Assembly: GCF_003025005.1 (NCBI RefSeq)
Contig: NZ_PVSS01000007.1
Location: 115,645 to 179,644, forward strand
DNA: 64,000 nucleotides
Direction: 5' to 3'
Source of the DNA: Brumimicrobium mesophilum
GTDB lineage: Bacteria > Bacteroidota > Bacteroidia > Flavobacteriales_D > Crocinitomicaceae
Shown here: positions 47,313 through 55,370 of the stretch, one piece after another
Layout: the number at the start of each line of letters is the position of its first letter
Numbering within the stretch: position 1 is the stretch's first letter
The notes under the pieces: generated by a model
What the model saw: only the letters and a program-made list of their open reading frames with translations
What the model was told of the DNA's origin: nothing
Databases searched by the model: none
Position numbers and translations under genes: made by a program

Positions 47313-47346
47313 GCTGTAGGGGCGTTTTGCCAAACGCCCCTACAGC
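47313..47346. repeat. Perfect 15-bp hairpin with four-base loop
   Basis: GCTGTAGGGGCGTTT, loop TGCC, AAACGCCCCTACAGC, then a partial echo (GCGCCCCTAAG) at 47350-47360. It is downstream of the YceI-fusion gene on the minus strand and might serve as its terminator, although no T run follows. Loop and flank pattern match the hairpins at 32638 and 33547. Confidence 0.8.
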
Positions 47347-47368
47347 AAAGCGCCCCTAAGACAAAAAT

Positions 47369-49045
47369 CTATTTGGTTAATTGAACTTCGAAATGAAAAT
47401 CAACTACATCTCCAACTTTGGCAGAAGACGGCATTCCATATTCTGTTCTATTTACAGAAGCTTTACCCCAAAGTACCATGATTTCTTTTCCATCTTTTTC
47501 ACCGACACCCACAAGTTTTAATGTTAAAGAAAGTGGATTAGAGTAGCCCAACATGTTGAATGTACCTTCAAGGATATAAGCGTCCTCTTCTTTTGTAAAT
47601 TGATCAGCTTGGTATGAAATTTCTGGAAATTTTTCTTGATGAAAATACTCTATATCCATTAATGATTCATCACGCATGGAATTGTAAGTAGAAATGTGTT
47701 CTACCGGCAGAGTAACAGCAATACTCGTGTTTTTAAGTTCCTCTCCGATTTTAAATTCTCCTTCGATATTTGTGAATTCTCCTTTTGTTCTTCCATCTAC
47801 AGGACCTAATTCAAAGAATACTTTAGAGGAAGTAGGATCTATTGTCCAAGTCCCTACAGAATTATTAAGTTCCTTTCCTGCAGGTTCATCTAGTTTTTCG
47901 TGGTAACTCAAATTGTTATTATTGTCGGAAGTTTTATTTTCTTTGCCCTCTGTTAATTCAATTCCTAATGCACCTAAGTCTATTCCTGAACTTTGTTGCA
48001 CCGGTTGAAGGTAAGGAGAAAATAAAAGTACTGAGCCAAGAGAAATTAAATGTAAACCGATGAGGTTAGCATTACTTTTGAGTGTACTGTAAATCATTGT
48101 GATCAACCCAAGAGCGATTAAATAACTCGTCAGCGTGAGTACACCTCCTAATCTTTCTAATTGCGTATAGGCAAATCCCATTAAAAATAGAATGATAATA
48201 GGAGCAAGCACACTTTTAAGTACAGGTAAAAATGTCCAAGTTCCTTTGGTATGTTGTCCAAGTTTAATAAAAAGGGAGTAAATTACAGCTAAAAACCCTG
48301 CCATAAACAATCCTTCAATTACTTCTCCATTTTTTAAATCAAGCGTTTCAAATCCTGATTTTTCTAAAACTATATATGCACTTGAAATTAAAAGTAAAGC
48401 CGCTCCTGAGGACAGAAGTGTACTATTTTTGATTCCATATTTATTGCGTGTAACAAAAGCGGACGAAATTAGAAATGTTGCAGCGATAAGGAAACTGATT
48501 TTTCCAAGTAGAAAACTACCAATAACAGCAATTACGCCTACGTAAGCTAACGTTAGGGCGTTATGAAATAAATGTTTGTCTTCTGCCTCCCATTTTATTG
48601 TTGTAATCTTAGTTATTCCAATAGTAACTATTTTATCGAAAATAAAAATTATTAAGGGAGCAACCGAACTTAATAATGCTATTGCAAAAACAATAATGAT
48701 ATCGTCAATTTTCTGTCCTAAAAATGAATGTTCAGCAACTTGCGGATACATAAAGAAAATACCACTTAATACAGTAGGAGCTAAAATGAATAATTTCTTA
48801 GTACTATTTTTTGTGAACTCACCAATTGCAAAATTGATTCCTAATACGGAAATCAGGAGATAGGCGAGAAGGTGGTTTGAGTTCTCGTCGCTTAGGATAA
48901 GGTCTCTAGAATAAATGATAGTTAATAAAGATAAAATGAAAACAGCAATATATGGGAGTGAGTTAGTTCTATTTTTTATTAATCCATAAGTCATAAAACC
49001 ACCAGTGATTAATGCGATTACAGCTAAAATTGTGTCCATATTCAT
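47369..49045 (-). CDS. Polytopic membrane protein fused to a C-terminal YceI-like domain
   Basis: 558 residues. Residues 1-350 hold ten to eleven hydrophobic helices of no family I recognise. After a linker rich in Asn/Lys/Glu, residues about 390-558 are a YceI-like lipocalin domain: SVGTWTIDPTSSKVFFEL, TKGEFTNIEGEFKIGEE, SIAVTLPVEHISTYNSMRDESLMDIEYFHQEKFPEISY, FNMLGYSNPLSLTLKL. YceI proteins bind isoprenoids or other lipids and are usually soluble periplasmic proteins; fusion to a multi-helix domain is unusual. Upstream of the terminator-bearing rpsA, on the same strand, but a separate unit. Confidence 0.85.
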   Translation of the reverse strand: MNMDTILAVIALITGGFMTYGLIKNRTNSLPYIAVFILSLLTIIYSRDLILSDENSNHLLAYLLISVLGINFAIGEFTKNSTKKLFILAPTVLSGIFFMYPQVAEHSFLGQKIDDIIIVFAIALLSSVAPLIIFIFDKIVTIGITKITTIKWEAEDKHLFHNALTLAYVGVIAVIGSFLLGKISFLIAATFLISSAFVTRNKYGIKNSTLLSSGAALLLISSAYIVLEKSGFETLDLKNGEVIEGLFMAGFLAVIYSLFIKLGQHTKGTWTFLPVLKSVLAPIIILFLMGFAYTQLERLGGVLTLTSYLIALGLITMIYSTLKSNANLIGLHLISLGSVLLFSPYLQPVQQSSGIDLGALGIELTEGKENKTSDNNNNLSYHEKLDEPAGKELNNSVGTWTIDPTSSKVFFELGPVDGRTKGEFTNIEGEFKIGEELKNTSIAVTLPVEHISTYNSMRDESLMDIEYFHQEKFPEISYQADQFTKEEDAYILEGTFNMLGYSNPLSLTLKLVGVGEKDGKEIMVLWGKASVNRTEYGMPSSAKVGDVVDFHFEVQLTK

Positions 49046-49118
49046 CTTTTTTTGAAATTATTATTTGTATAAGGTAAAAATAACATTCTAAAAACTAAAT
49101 TGTTTTTAAAAGTAGTTC

Positions 49119-49154
49119 AAAAAAAAGTCCCGACTCTTTCGAATCGGGACTTTT
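49119..49154 (-). terminator. rpsA terminator
   Basis: AAAAGTCCCGA pairs with TCGGGACTTTT; on the minus strand the stem is followed by eight T residues. It begins about 20 bases after the rpsA stop codon, a canonical intrinsic terminator. Confidence 0.9.
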
Positions 49155-49174
49155 CAATTTATGATGTTAGAAAA

Positions 49175-50959
49175 TTACTTTCCTTCCATTTTTTCTTTTA
49201 AAGCTGCAAGAGCGTCCAAATCACCTAAAGTAGATTTTTCAGTATTCTTGTTGTTATCGCTAACTGCTTTTGAAGAACCACCACCTGATGATTTACCACT
49301 AGATTTTTTAGTAGTTGGCTTGTCTTCACCTTCTTCAAATGTTCTCAAGTGAGAAACAACGATTTTCTTCGCATCCTTGTTGAACTCGATAACTTTGAAA
49401 TCAAGAGTTTCCTCTACTTTCGCGTTAGAACCATCTTCTTTACGCATGTGCTTAGCAGGACAAATTCCTTCTACACCATATGGTAATGATACGATTCCTG
49501 ATTTATCTTTTTGTTCAACGATTGTTCCTTGGTGCTCTGAACCTTCTCCGAAGATAGTTTCAAATACATCCCATGGGTTTTCTTCAAGTTGTTTGTGACC
49601 TAAAGAGATACGTCTGTTTTCTTGGTCAATTTCAAGAACAACAACTTCCATTTCTTCTCCTACTTTGCAGAATTCAGATGGATGTTTGATTTTCTTTTGC
49701 CAAGAAAGGTCAGAGATATGAATTAATCCGTCAACACCTTCTTCTAATTCAACGAATACACCGAAGTTAGTAAAGTTACGAACCTTAGCATTGTGCTTAG
49801 ATTGAACTGGGTAACGGTTTTCAATTTGCTCCCATGGATCTGGCATCAATTGTTTGATACCTAGAGACATTTTGCGCTCTTCACGATCTAATGTTAAAAC
49901 AACAGCTTCAACTTCATCTCCTACTTTAAGGAAATCTTGTGCTGTTCTTAAGTGCTGTGACCAGCTCATTTCAGAAACGTGAATTAATCCTTCAACACCT
50001 GGTGCGATTTCAACGAAAGCTCCGTAATCAGCAAGTACAACTACTTTACCTTTTACTTTATCACCTACGTTCATACCTTCATCCAATGCATCCCAAGGAT
50101 GTGCTTGAAGTTGTTTCAATCCAAGAGCGATACGTTTCTTATCGTCATCGAAGTCAAGGATTACAACGTTTAATTTTTGATCTAATTCAACAATCTCTTC
50201 TGGGTGGTTAACACGTCCCCAAGAAAGATCTGTAATGTGAACAAGACCATCAACACCACCTAAATCGATGAATACACCGTAAGAAGTAATGTTTTTAACT
50301 GTACCTTCAAGAACCTGTCCTTTTTCAAGACCAGAGATAATTTGTTTTTTCTGCTCTTCAAGCTCTGCTTCGATAAGCGCTTTGTGAGAAACAACAACGT
50401 TTCTAAATTCTTGGTTGATTTTAACCACACGGAATTCCATGTCTTTTCCAACGTACATATCGTAGTCGCGGATAGGTTTAACGTCAATTTGAGAACCTGG
50501 CAAGAATGCCTCAATTCCAAATACATCAACGATAAGACCACCTTTAGTTCTACATTTAACGTGACCAGTGATAACTTCACCAGTTTTCAACACTTCGTTA
50601 ACACGATCCCATGCGTGGTGCATACGTGCAGTTTTGTGAGAAACAACCAATTGACCATTACGGTCTTCTTGTGATTCAACAAATACTACAACTTCATCCC
50701 CAACAGCAAGATCTGTTTTGTAACGAAATTCGTTAATTGCAATAACTCCTTCTGATTTGTAACCAATGTTTACAACAACCTCACGGTCTGTAATTGCAAC
50801 CACAGTTCCTAGAATTACTTCTTTCTCTGTGATAGAAGTTAATGTTGCTTCATACGTATCAACGTATTCTGCGTGTTGTGCTGTACTGTAACCTTCGTTA
50901 GCTAACGCGTCCCAGTCAAACTCAGGATTTCCCTGTTCAATAATTTTGTTTTCAGCCAT
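49175..50959 (-). CDS. rpsA: 30S ribosomal protein S1
   Basis: 594 residues with six S1 (OB-fold) domains; repeated signatures such as GTVKNITSYGVFIDLGGVDGLVHITDLSW, GKVVVLADYGAFVEIAPGVEGLIHVSEMSW and AKVRNFTNFGVFVELEEGVDGLIHISDLSW. The C-terminus is a low-complexity Ser/Lys/Gly stretch (KKSSGKSSGGGSSK) and an acidic end. S1 binds mRNA and helps initiation, particularly important where Shine-Dalgarno sequences are rare as here. Codon and length are normal. Confidence 0.97.
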   Translation of the reverse strand: MAENKIIEQGNPEFDWDALANEGYSTAQHAEYVDTYEATLTSITEKEVILGTVVAITDREVVVNIGYKSEGVIAINEFRYKTDLAVGDEVVVFVESQEDRNGQLVVSHKTARMHHAWDRVNEVLKTGEVITGHVKCRTKGGLIVDVFGIEAFLPGSQIDVKPIRDYDMYVGKDMEFRVVKINQEFRNVVVSHKALIEAELEEQKKQIISGLEKGQVLEGTVKNITSYGVFIDLGGVDGLVHITDLSWGRVNHPEEIVELDQKLNVVILDFDDDKKRIALGLKQLQAHPWDALDEGMNVGDKVKGKVVVLADYGAFVEIAPGVEGLIHVSEMSWSQHLRTAQDFLKVGDEVEAVVLTLDREERKMSLGIKQLMPDPWEQIENRYPVQSKHNAKVRNFTNFGVFVELEEGVDGLIHISDLSWQKKIKHPSEFCKVGEEMEVVVLEIDQENRRISLGHKQLEENPWDVFETIFGEGSEHQGTIVEQKDKSGIVSLPYGVEGICPAKHMRKEDGSNAKVEETLDFKVIEFNKDAKKIVVSHLRTFEEGEDKPTTKKSSGKSSGGGSSKAVSDNNKNTEKSTLGDLDALAALKEKMEGK

Positions 50960-51070
50960 GTTGGCACCTTTTAATTGTATTCCAAGTAATCTTAATAACC
51001 TGAAAGATGTTTATATTAAATTGCCGTGTTTAAGATTGGCAATTCCCAATTATTCTTTACAATTGGAGTG

Positions 51071-51101
51071 CAAAGATATACTTTATTTATTTGAATGACA
51101 A
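51071..51101 (-). promoter_or_regulatory. rpsA promoter (TTG-N20-TATCTTTG)
   Basis: On the minus strand TTG (51101-51099), 20-base spacer, TATCTTTG (51078-51071). Transcription should start near 51064, giving a leader of about 105 nt with short dyads (CCAATT...AATTGG; ATTGG...CCAAT) that could allow S1 autoregulation. Confidence 0.7.
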
Positions 51102-51224
51102 AAAGACGCAAGAGAAAAATTGATTGTTTTCAACAATTTTATGTTGTTAATCAGGATTCTAATGGATTGTTAATCGGTTTGAAGTCCTAATTTTAACTTC
51201 CTTTTTGAAGGGGAAACAGCTTTT

Positions 51225-51857
51225 TTAATATTCAATGGTATAGCTTATTGTATCGAAAGGTGTATTGTAAATACTATCAACGCCATTCATTGTTGTTGTT
51301 CCTTCTACGAACCAGAAAAATTTCATATAAGTATCACCATCGTTCGGACAATAAACAACTTCGTCAATCACACCGTAATAAAATTTTGTTTCGTTTGGAC
51401 AGCAATCATCGCAGTTAGTTTTTCCCGATACTTTTTGAATTTTGAGTACATCTCCTGAATTTCCGGCAGGTACGTTTTTTAAAATGAATTTTGTCCAGGA
51501 TTTTGGACTTAAGCTATAATCGATTTCGTTAGGGTCTGATGTTGTGAGATCATCGATAGAATAGGCTTCCTCAACATTGAAATAATTCGATTTACTTACT
51601 TTAATGGTGACAGTTTCATATTTTGAGCGTTCAATTGAAACCTCATAATTACCAGAATTATCGCTTGTCGTAGTAGCTTCTAGTACTTGATTCGCACTTC
51701 CTGCTGTATTTACGTAGATTTTCACATCTGCATTGGCAAGGTTTGAGTTATTGTTTAATGATTTAATATTTCCAGTAAACTTAAATTCGAGCTCTTTCTT
51801 TTTACATGAAGTAAAGGAGAATAATGCAAGTAGAAAAATAAGTGCTAGATATTTCAT
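51225..51857 (-). CDS. Lipoprotein with carboxypeptidase-regulatory-like domain
   Basis: 210 residues. Lipobox FTSCKKK near residue 18, then an Ig-like CarboxypepD_reg domain (LEFKFTGNIKSLNNNSNLANADVKIYV ... SGNYEVSIERSKYETVTIKVSKSNY). The second half has a cysteine cluster (TNCDDCCPNETKF) and ends VDSIYNTPFDTISYTIEY. A surface lipoprotein of unknown function. It has its own promoter, though miaA is only 74 bases upstream on the same strand. Confidence 0.8.
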   Translation of the reverse strand: MKYLALIFLLALFSFTSCKKKELEFKFTGNIKSLNNNSNLANADVKIYVNTAGSANQVLEATTTSDNSGNYEVSIERSKYETVTIKVSKSNYFNVEEAYSIDDLTTSDPNEIDYSLSPKSWTKFILKNVPAGNSGDVLKIQKVSGKTNCDDCCPNETKFYYGVIDEVVYCPNDGDTYMKFFWFVEGTTTMNGVDSIYNTPFDTISYTIEY

Positions 51858-51873
51858 AAATTCGAATTTTAAC

Positions 51874-51904
51874 CAAATATAAAGAAATAAGAAGATTATT
51901 TCAA
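51874..51904 (-). promoter_or_regulatory. Promoter of the lipoprotein gene (TTG-N20-TATATTTG)
   Basis: On the minus strand TTG (51904-51902), 20-base spacer, TATATTTG (51881-51874), about 17 bases before the ATG. It lies in the gap after miaA, so the lipoprotein gene can be transcribed independently. Confidence 0.6.
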
Positions 51905-51931
51905 ATAAATAACGGGAAGGGGTAAGAAAAT

Positions 51932-52828
51932 TTATTCAACTGTTGAAAGAATGGTTTTAAGCATTTCATCTGTTGTAGTTGGTGTAATCCAGTGAGCGTT
52001 ATCGATTTTTCTAAACCATGTGAGTTGACGTTTAGCATATCTTCTGGTATTCTGTTGAATAAGCTCTATCGCTCTTTCCATCGAAATTTCACCATTCAAA
52101 TATTCAAAAACTTCCTTATATCCAACAGTGTTTAATGGTTGTAAATTACTGTACTTTTGATTGAGTTTCACCTCTTGTACTAAGCCATTTTCAATCATGA
52201 TTTCAACACGTTTGTTGATGCGGTCATACAATTTTTCTCTGGGGTGATTGATTACAAAATAGTGGGTGGAATATCGTGGTTTTTTGATGTCTTGTTGGCG
52301 TAATTTTGAAAATGGTTCGCCCGTAATTTGTTGAATTTCTAGTGCCCTAATCAGCCGAACTGGATTTTTAATATCTGCCTCATTATAATAAGGTAAGTCA
52401 ATTGCTTTTAATTTTTCTTGAAGAAATTCTATTCCCTTGTTTTCTAATTCTTGGTTCCAGAAATCTCTCACTTTTGGGTCATGAGGCAGTTGATCTGTTC
52501 CATAAATTAATGCATTGATGAACATTCCCGAGCCACCAACCACGATAATATAGTCTTCAGTTTTAAAAAGTTCTTCTACTTTTTCAAGCGCTTGTTTTTC
52601 AAATTGACCAGCAGATAAAGGATGTTCAATTGAATGTGAATCGATGAAGTAATGCGGAACATCCTCCATTTCTTCGGGAGTTGGTTTTGCAGTACCTATT
52701 GCCAGTTCCTTATAAAATTGGCGACTATCTGCAGATATTACCGAGCATTTTAATCGCTTAGCCAATGCCACAGCAAGCGAAGTTTTTCCGCTTGCTGTGG
52801 GCCCAGCAATAACTATTATTTCTTTCAT
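51932..52828 (-). CDS. miaA: tRNA dimethylallyltransferase
   Basis: 298 residues. P-loop IVIAGPTASGKTSLAVALA, DSRQFYKELAIGTAKPT, ADIKNPVRLIRALEI and LNTVGYKEVFEYLNGE are MiaA signatures; the C-terminal NTRRYAKRQLTWFRK binds tRNA. It adds dimethylallyl to A37 of tRNAs reading UNN codons (i6A). It follows the M13 peptidase gene by 15 bases in the carboxyltransferase - GNAT - peptidase - miaA unit. Confidence 0.96.
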   Translation of the reverse strand: MKEIIVIAGPTASGKTSLAVALAKRLKCSVISADSRQFYKELAIGTAKPTPEEMEDVPHYFIDSHSIEHPLSAGQFEKQALEKVEELFKTEDYIIVVGGSGMFINALIYGTDQLPHDPKVRDFWNQELENKGIEFLQEKLKAIDLPYYNEADIKNPVRLIRALEIQQITGEPFSKLRQQDIKKPRYSTHYFVINHPREKLYDRINKRVEIMIENGLVQEVKLNQKYSNLQPLNTVGYKEVFEYLNGEISMERAIELIQQNTRRYAKRQLTWFRKIDNAHWITPTTTDEMLKTILSTVE

Positions 52829-52843
52829 TGGTCTGCTAATCGA

Positions 52844-54895
52844 TTACCAAATTTTAGAAATTTCTTTCTCGTTTTTTCTCATTTTATCACCTTCTTTCAC
52901 ATCGAATGCTTCAAAGAATTCTGGTGAGTTCATCAATGGCCCGTTTACGCGGTATTTACCTGGACTATGCGGATCAGTTGCCAATCGTTTTTTTAATTCA
53001 GCATCTGTATAATTGATTTTCCACAATTGTGCATATGCAAGATAAAAACGTTGAGCAGGAGTAAAGCCGTCTCTTTTATCACCTTTTTTGAATTCATCGG
53101 TCATTGCATAAGCATAATATGCCATTGTGATTCCTCCTAAATCTGCTATGTTTTCTCCCATTGTTAAATCAGGATTTACACAGTGCCCTTCGATAGGGCA
53201 GAAGCCTGAAAAAGTTCTCCCTAAGCGGTCAGTTCTTTGTTCGAAGTTTTCCCTGTCTACATCCGACCACCAGTTAGTAAATGATCCATCAGCTGCGAAT
53301 TTACTTCCCATATCATCAAATCCATGTGTAAATTCGTGTCCGATTACCATTCCAATTCCACCATAATTAACAGCATCTTCAGCGTTTACATCAAAGAAAG
53401 GTGCTTGCATAATTCCTGCTGGAAAAGCAATTTCGTTCAATAACGGGTGGTAATATGCATTAACCATGTGAGCTGGCATTCCCCATTCATTTTTATCCAC
53501 TGGTTTACCTAATTTTGACATGTTTTCTTCATAAGAGAACTTGTTGCAAGCATCAATGTTTGCTAGGTAATCATCTGATTTTATTTCTAAATTGTCAAGG
53601 TTTTTCCATGTGTCAGGATATCCTAATTTACGACCAATTGCATTTAATTTTTTCAAGGCTTCAACTTTAGTTTCGTTGGTCATCCAGTCCAAAGAATTGA
53701 TTCTACTTTCATAGACAGTTAGTAAATTATCTACCATTGAATTTACTTTTTCTTTAGCTGCTTCTGAGAAGTGACGAGCTACAAATTCTTTGGCCAACGC
53801 AGTTTTTACTGCTTTGTTAGTCATTTCCTCAATCGCTCTTTCATTCATTGGCTTCATTTCTTTAATTCCAGAAAGCCAAGTACCATAGAAATCAAAATTT
53901 AGCTTTACTAATTTATCATTCATATATGGCGCATAATGATTGATATATTTCCAAGCTAAATAACTTTTTATAACAGCGAAATCAGTATTTTCAATAATAT
54001 CAACCGTTTTGTTCAAATGATCTGGTTGTCCAACAATTACATTTTCAATTGCTAATTCTCCAATAAATTTTGATACTATATCGTTTATATCTAGGAAGTT
54101 GACAAGTTGGTTGACTTCGTCAATTGCCATTGGATTGTAAACATTTTCTGGAATTCTTAATTCTGCAGGCTTCATCATTGACTCTGCCATTCTATTTTCA
54201 AATTTGTAAACAGCTTCAGCTTGAATCTGAGGGTTTTCGAATCCAAATTCTTCGAAAGCATAAATCATGTAGTTCAAATATGCCTCACGGATTTCTTCTT
54301 TTGATTTGTCAAAATAATAATCTCTATTCGGTAGTCCTAGACCACCTTGTGAAAGATAAAGTACATTTTTATCGACATTCTTTAAATCTTGACCTACATA
54401 AAGTCCAGAAAACGCTTGAATACCCTTAATGTTCATCTTTTGAGTTGCATCAGGTAAATCAGAAATATCCTTGATTTGAGAAAGTTCATCTTTAATCAGT
54501 TCTATTTTTTTCTTACTTACTTCATTTCGAACCTTCATGTTTTTCATTGCAGCGTAATAATCTCCAATGATTTGTAAATCCGTTCCTTTACCTGCATCTG
54601 CTGCTAAAGCTTGGTCAAGAATAATCGTCAGTTTCTCTTTGTTTCGTTGATCTAATTCATTAAAACTTCCCCAGCGAGACTCTGAAGCCGGAACAGGGTT
54701 ATCCTTAATCCAAGAACCATTAGCATATTGGAAAAAATCATCTTGCGGTGAAGTAGATTTATCCATGTAGTCAACGTTTACGGTGTAAAGTTTTCCTGAT
54801 GAAGAAACTTTTGAAGAATCATTTTTAGAACTACCACATGAAGCCAAAATGGAAACACCTGCAGCCAATATTAATGTCGATTTTATTATTTTCAT
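52844..54895 (-). CDS. M13-family (neprilysin/PepO-type) metallopeptidase lipoprotein
   Basis: About 683 residues from MKIIKSTLILAAGVSILASC, whose lipobox (LASC) anchors it; an ATG five codons earlier would overlap the previous gene. Zinc site HEFTH at residues 520-524 (IGHEFTHGFDDMGS) and the third ligand in ENIADLGGI; also NAYYHPLLNEIAFPAGIMQ. M13 enzymes are endopeptidases cutting oligopeptides on the amino side of hydrophobic residues, here in the periplasm or at the surface. One base separates it from the GNAT gene. Confidence 0.95.
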   Translation of the reverse strand: MKIIKSTLILAAGVSILASCGSSKNDSSKVSSSGKLYTVNVDYMDKSTSPQDDFFQYANGSWIKDNPVPASESRWGSFNELDQRNKEKLTIILDQALAADAGKGTDLQIIGDYYAAMKNMKVRNEVSKKKIELIKDELSQIKDISDLPDATQKMNIKGIQAFSGLYVGQDLKNVDKNVLYLSQGGLGLPNRDYYFDKSKEEIREAYLNYMIYAFEEFGFENPQIQAEAVYKFENRMAESMMKPAELRIPENVYNPMAIDEVNQLVNFLDINDIVSKFIGELAIENVIVGQPDHLNKTVDIIENTDFAVIKSYLAWKYINHYAPYMNDKLVKLNFDFYGTWLSGIKEMKPMNERAIEEMTNKAVKTALAKEFVARHFSEAAKEKVNSMVDNLLTVYESRINSLDWMTNETKVEALKKLNAIGRKLGYPDTWKNLDNLEIKSDDYLANIDACNKFSYEENMSKLGKPVDKNEWGMPAHMVNAYYHPLLNEIAFPAGIMQAPFFDVNAEDAVNYGGIGMVIGHEFTHGFDDMGSKFAADGSFTNWWSDVDRENFEQRTDRLGRTFSGFCPIEGHCVNPDLTMGENIADLGGITMAYYAYAMTDEFKKGDKRDGFTPAQRFYLAYAQLWKINYTDAELKKRLATDPHSPGKYRVNGPLMNSPEFFEAFDVKEGDKMRKNEKEISKIW

Positions 54896-54896
54896 T

Positions 54897-55358
54897 TTAT
54901 TTATTTTCATTTTTGTTTGTACTCATTTCAACATGCGGAATTCCGTCTTCTAAATACTCTTTTCCAGTTGAATAGAAATTGTGTTTATTGTAGAAACCTT
55001 CTAAGTGTTTTTGACCAGAAAGACAAATAGGAACATCACCAAATTCAGCTTTACAAAAAGCCATTGCCTCTTCTATCATTTGATGTCCTTCTTTCTCACC
55101 TCTGGCTGATTCGTCCAAAACAACTCTTCCAAATCCAACATCATTGTAAGCAACGCCTTGGGGTAAAATGCGCATTGTTCCAACTAATTCTCCTTTTCCA
55201 TTTCTACAAATTAAATGGTAAGATTTTTTGTCTTTGCCATCCAGTTCTAGGTAAGGACAATTCTGTTCCACCACAAATACTTTGATTCTTAAAGCAATAA
55301 TGTCGTGAAATTCATTTAAAGAAAGGTCATTGAAATGTTTAAATTGCCAGTTTAGCAT
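54897..55358 (-). CDS. ElaA-type GNAT N-acetyltransferase
   Basis: 153 residues. ElaA start WQFKHFNDLSLNEFHDIIALRIKVFVVEQNCPYLELDGKD, then the acetyl-CoA region VGFGRVVLDESARGEKEGHQMIEEA and CLSGQKHLEGFYNKHNFYSTGKEYLEDGIPHVEM. Cytoplasmic acetyltransferase with unknown substrate. It starts 12 bases after the carboxyltransferase gene and abuts the peptidase gene. Confidence 0.9.
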   Translation of the reverse strand: MLNWQFKHFNDLSLNEFHDIIALRIKVFVVEQNCPYLELDGKDKKSYHLICRNGKGELVGTMRILPQGVAYNDVGFGRVVLDESARGEKEGHQMIEEAMAFCKAEFGDVPICLSGQKHLEGFYNKHNFYSTGKEYLEDGIPHVEMSTNKNENK

Positions 55359-55370
55359 ATGGATTCAATT

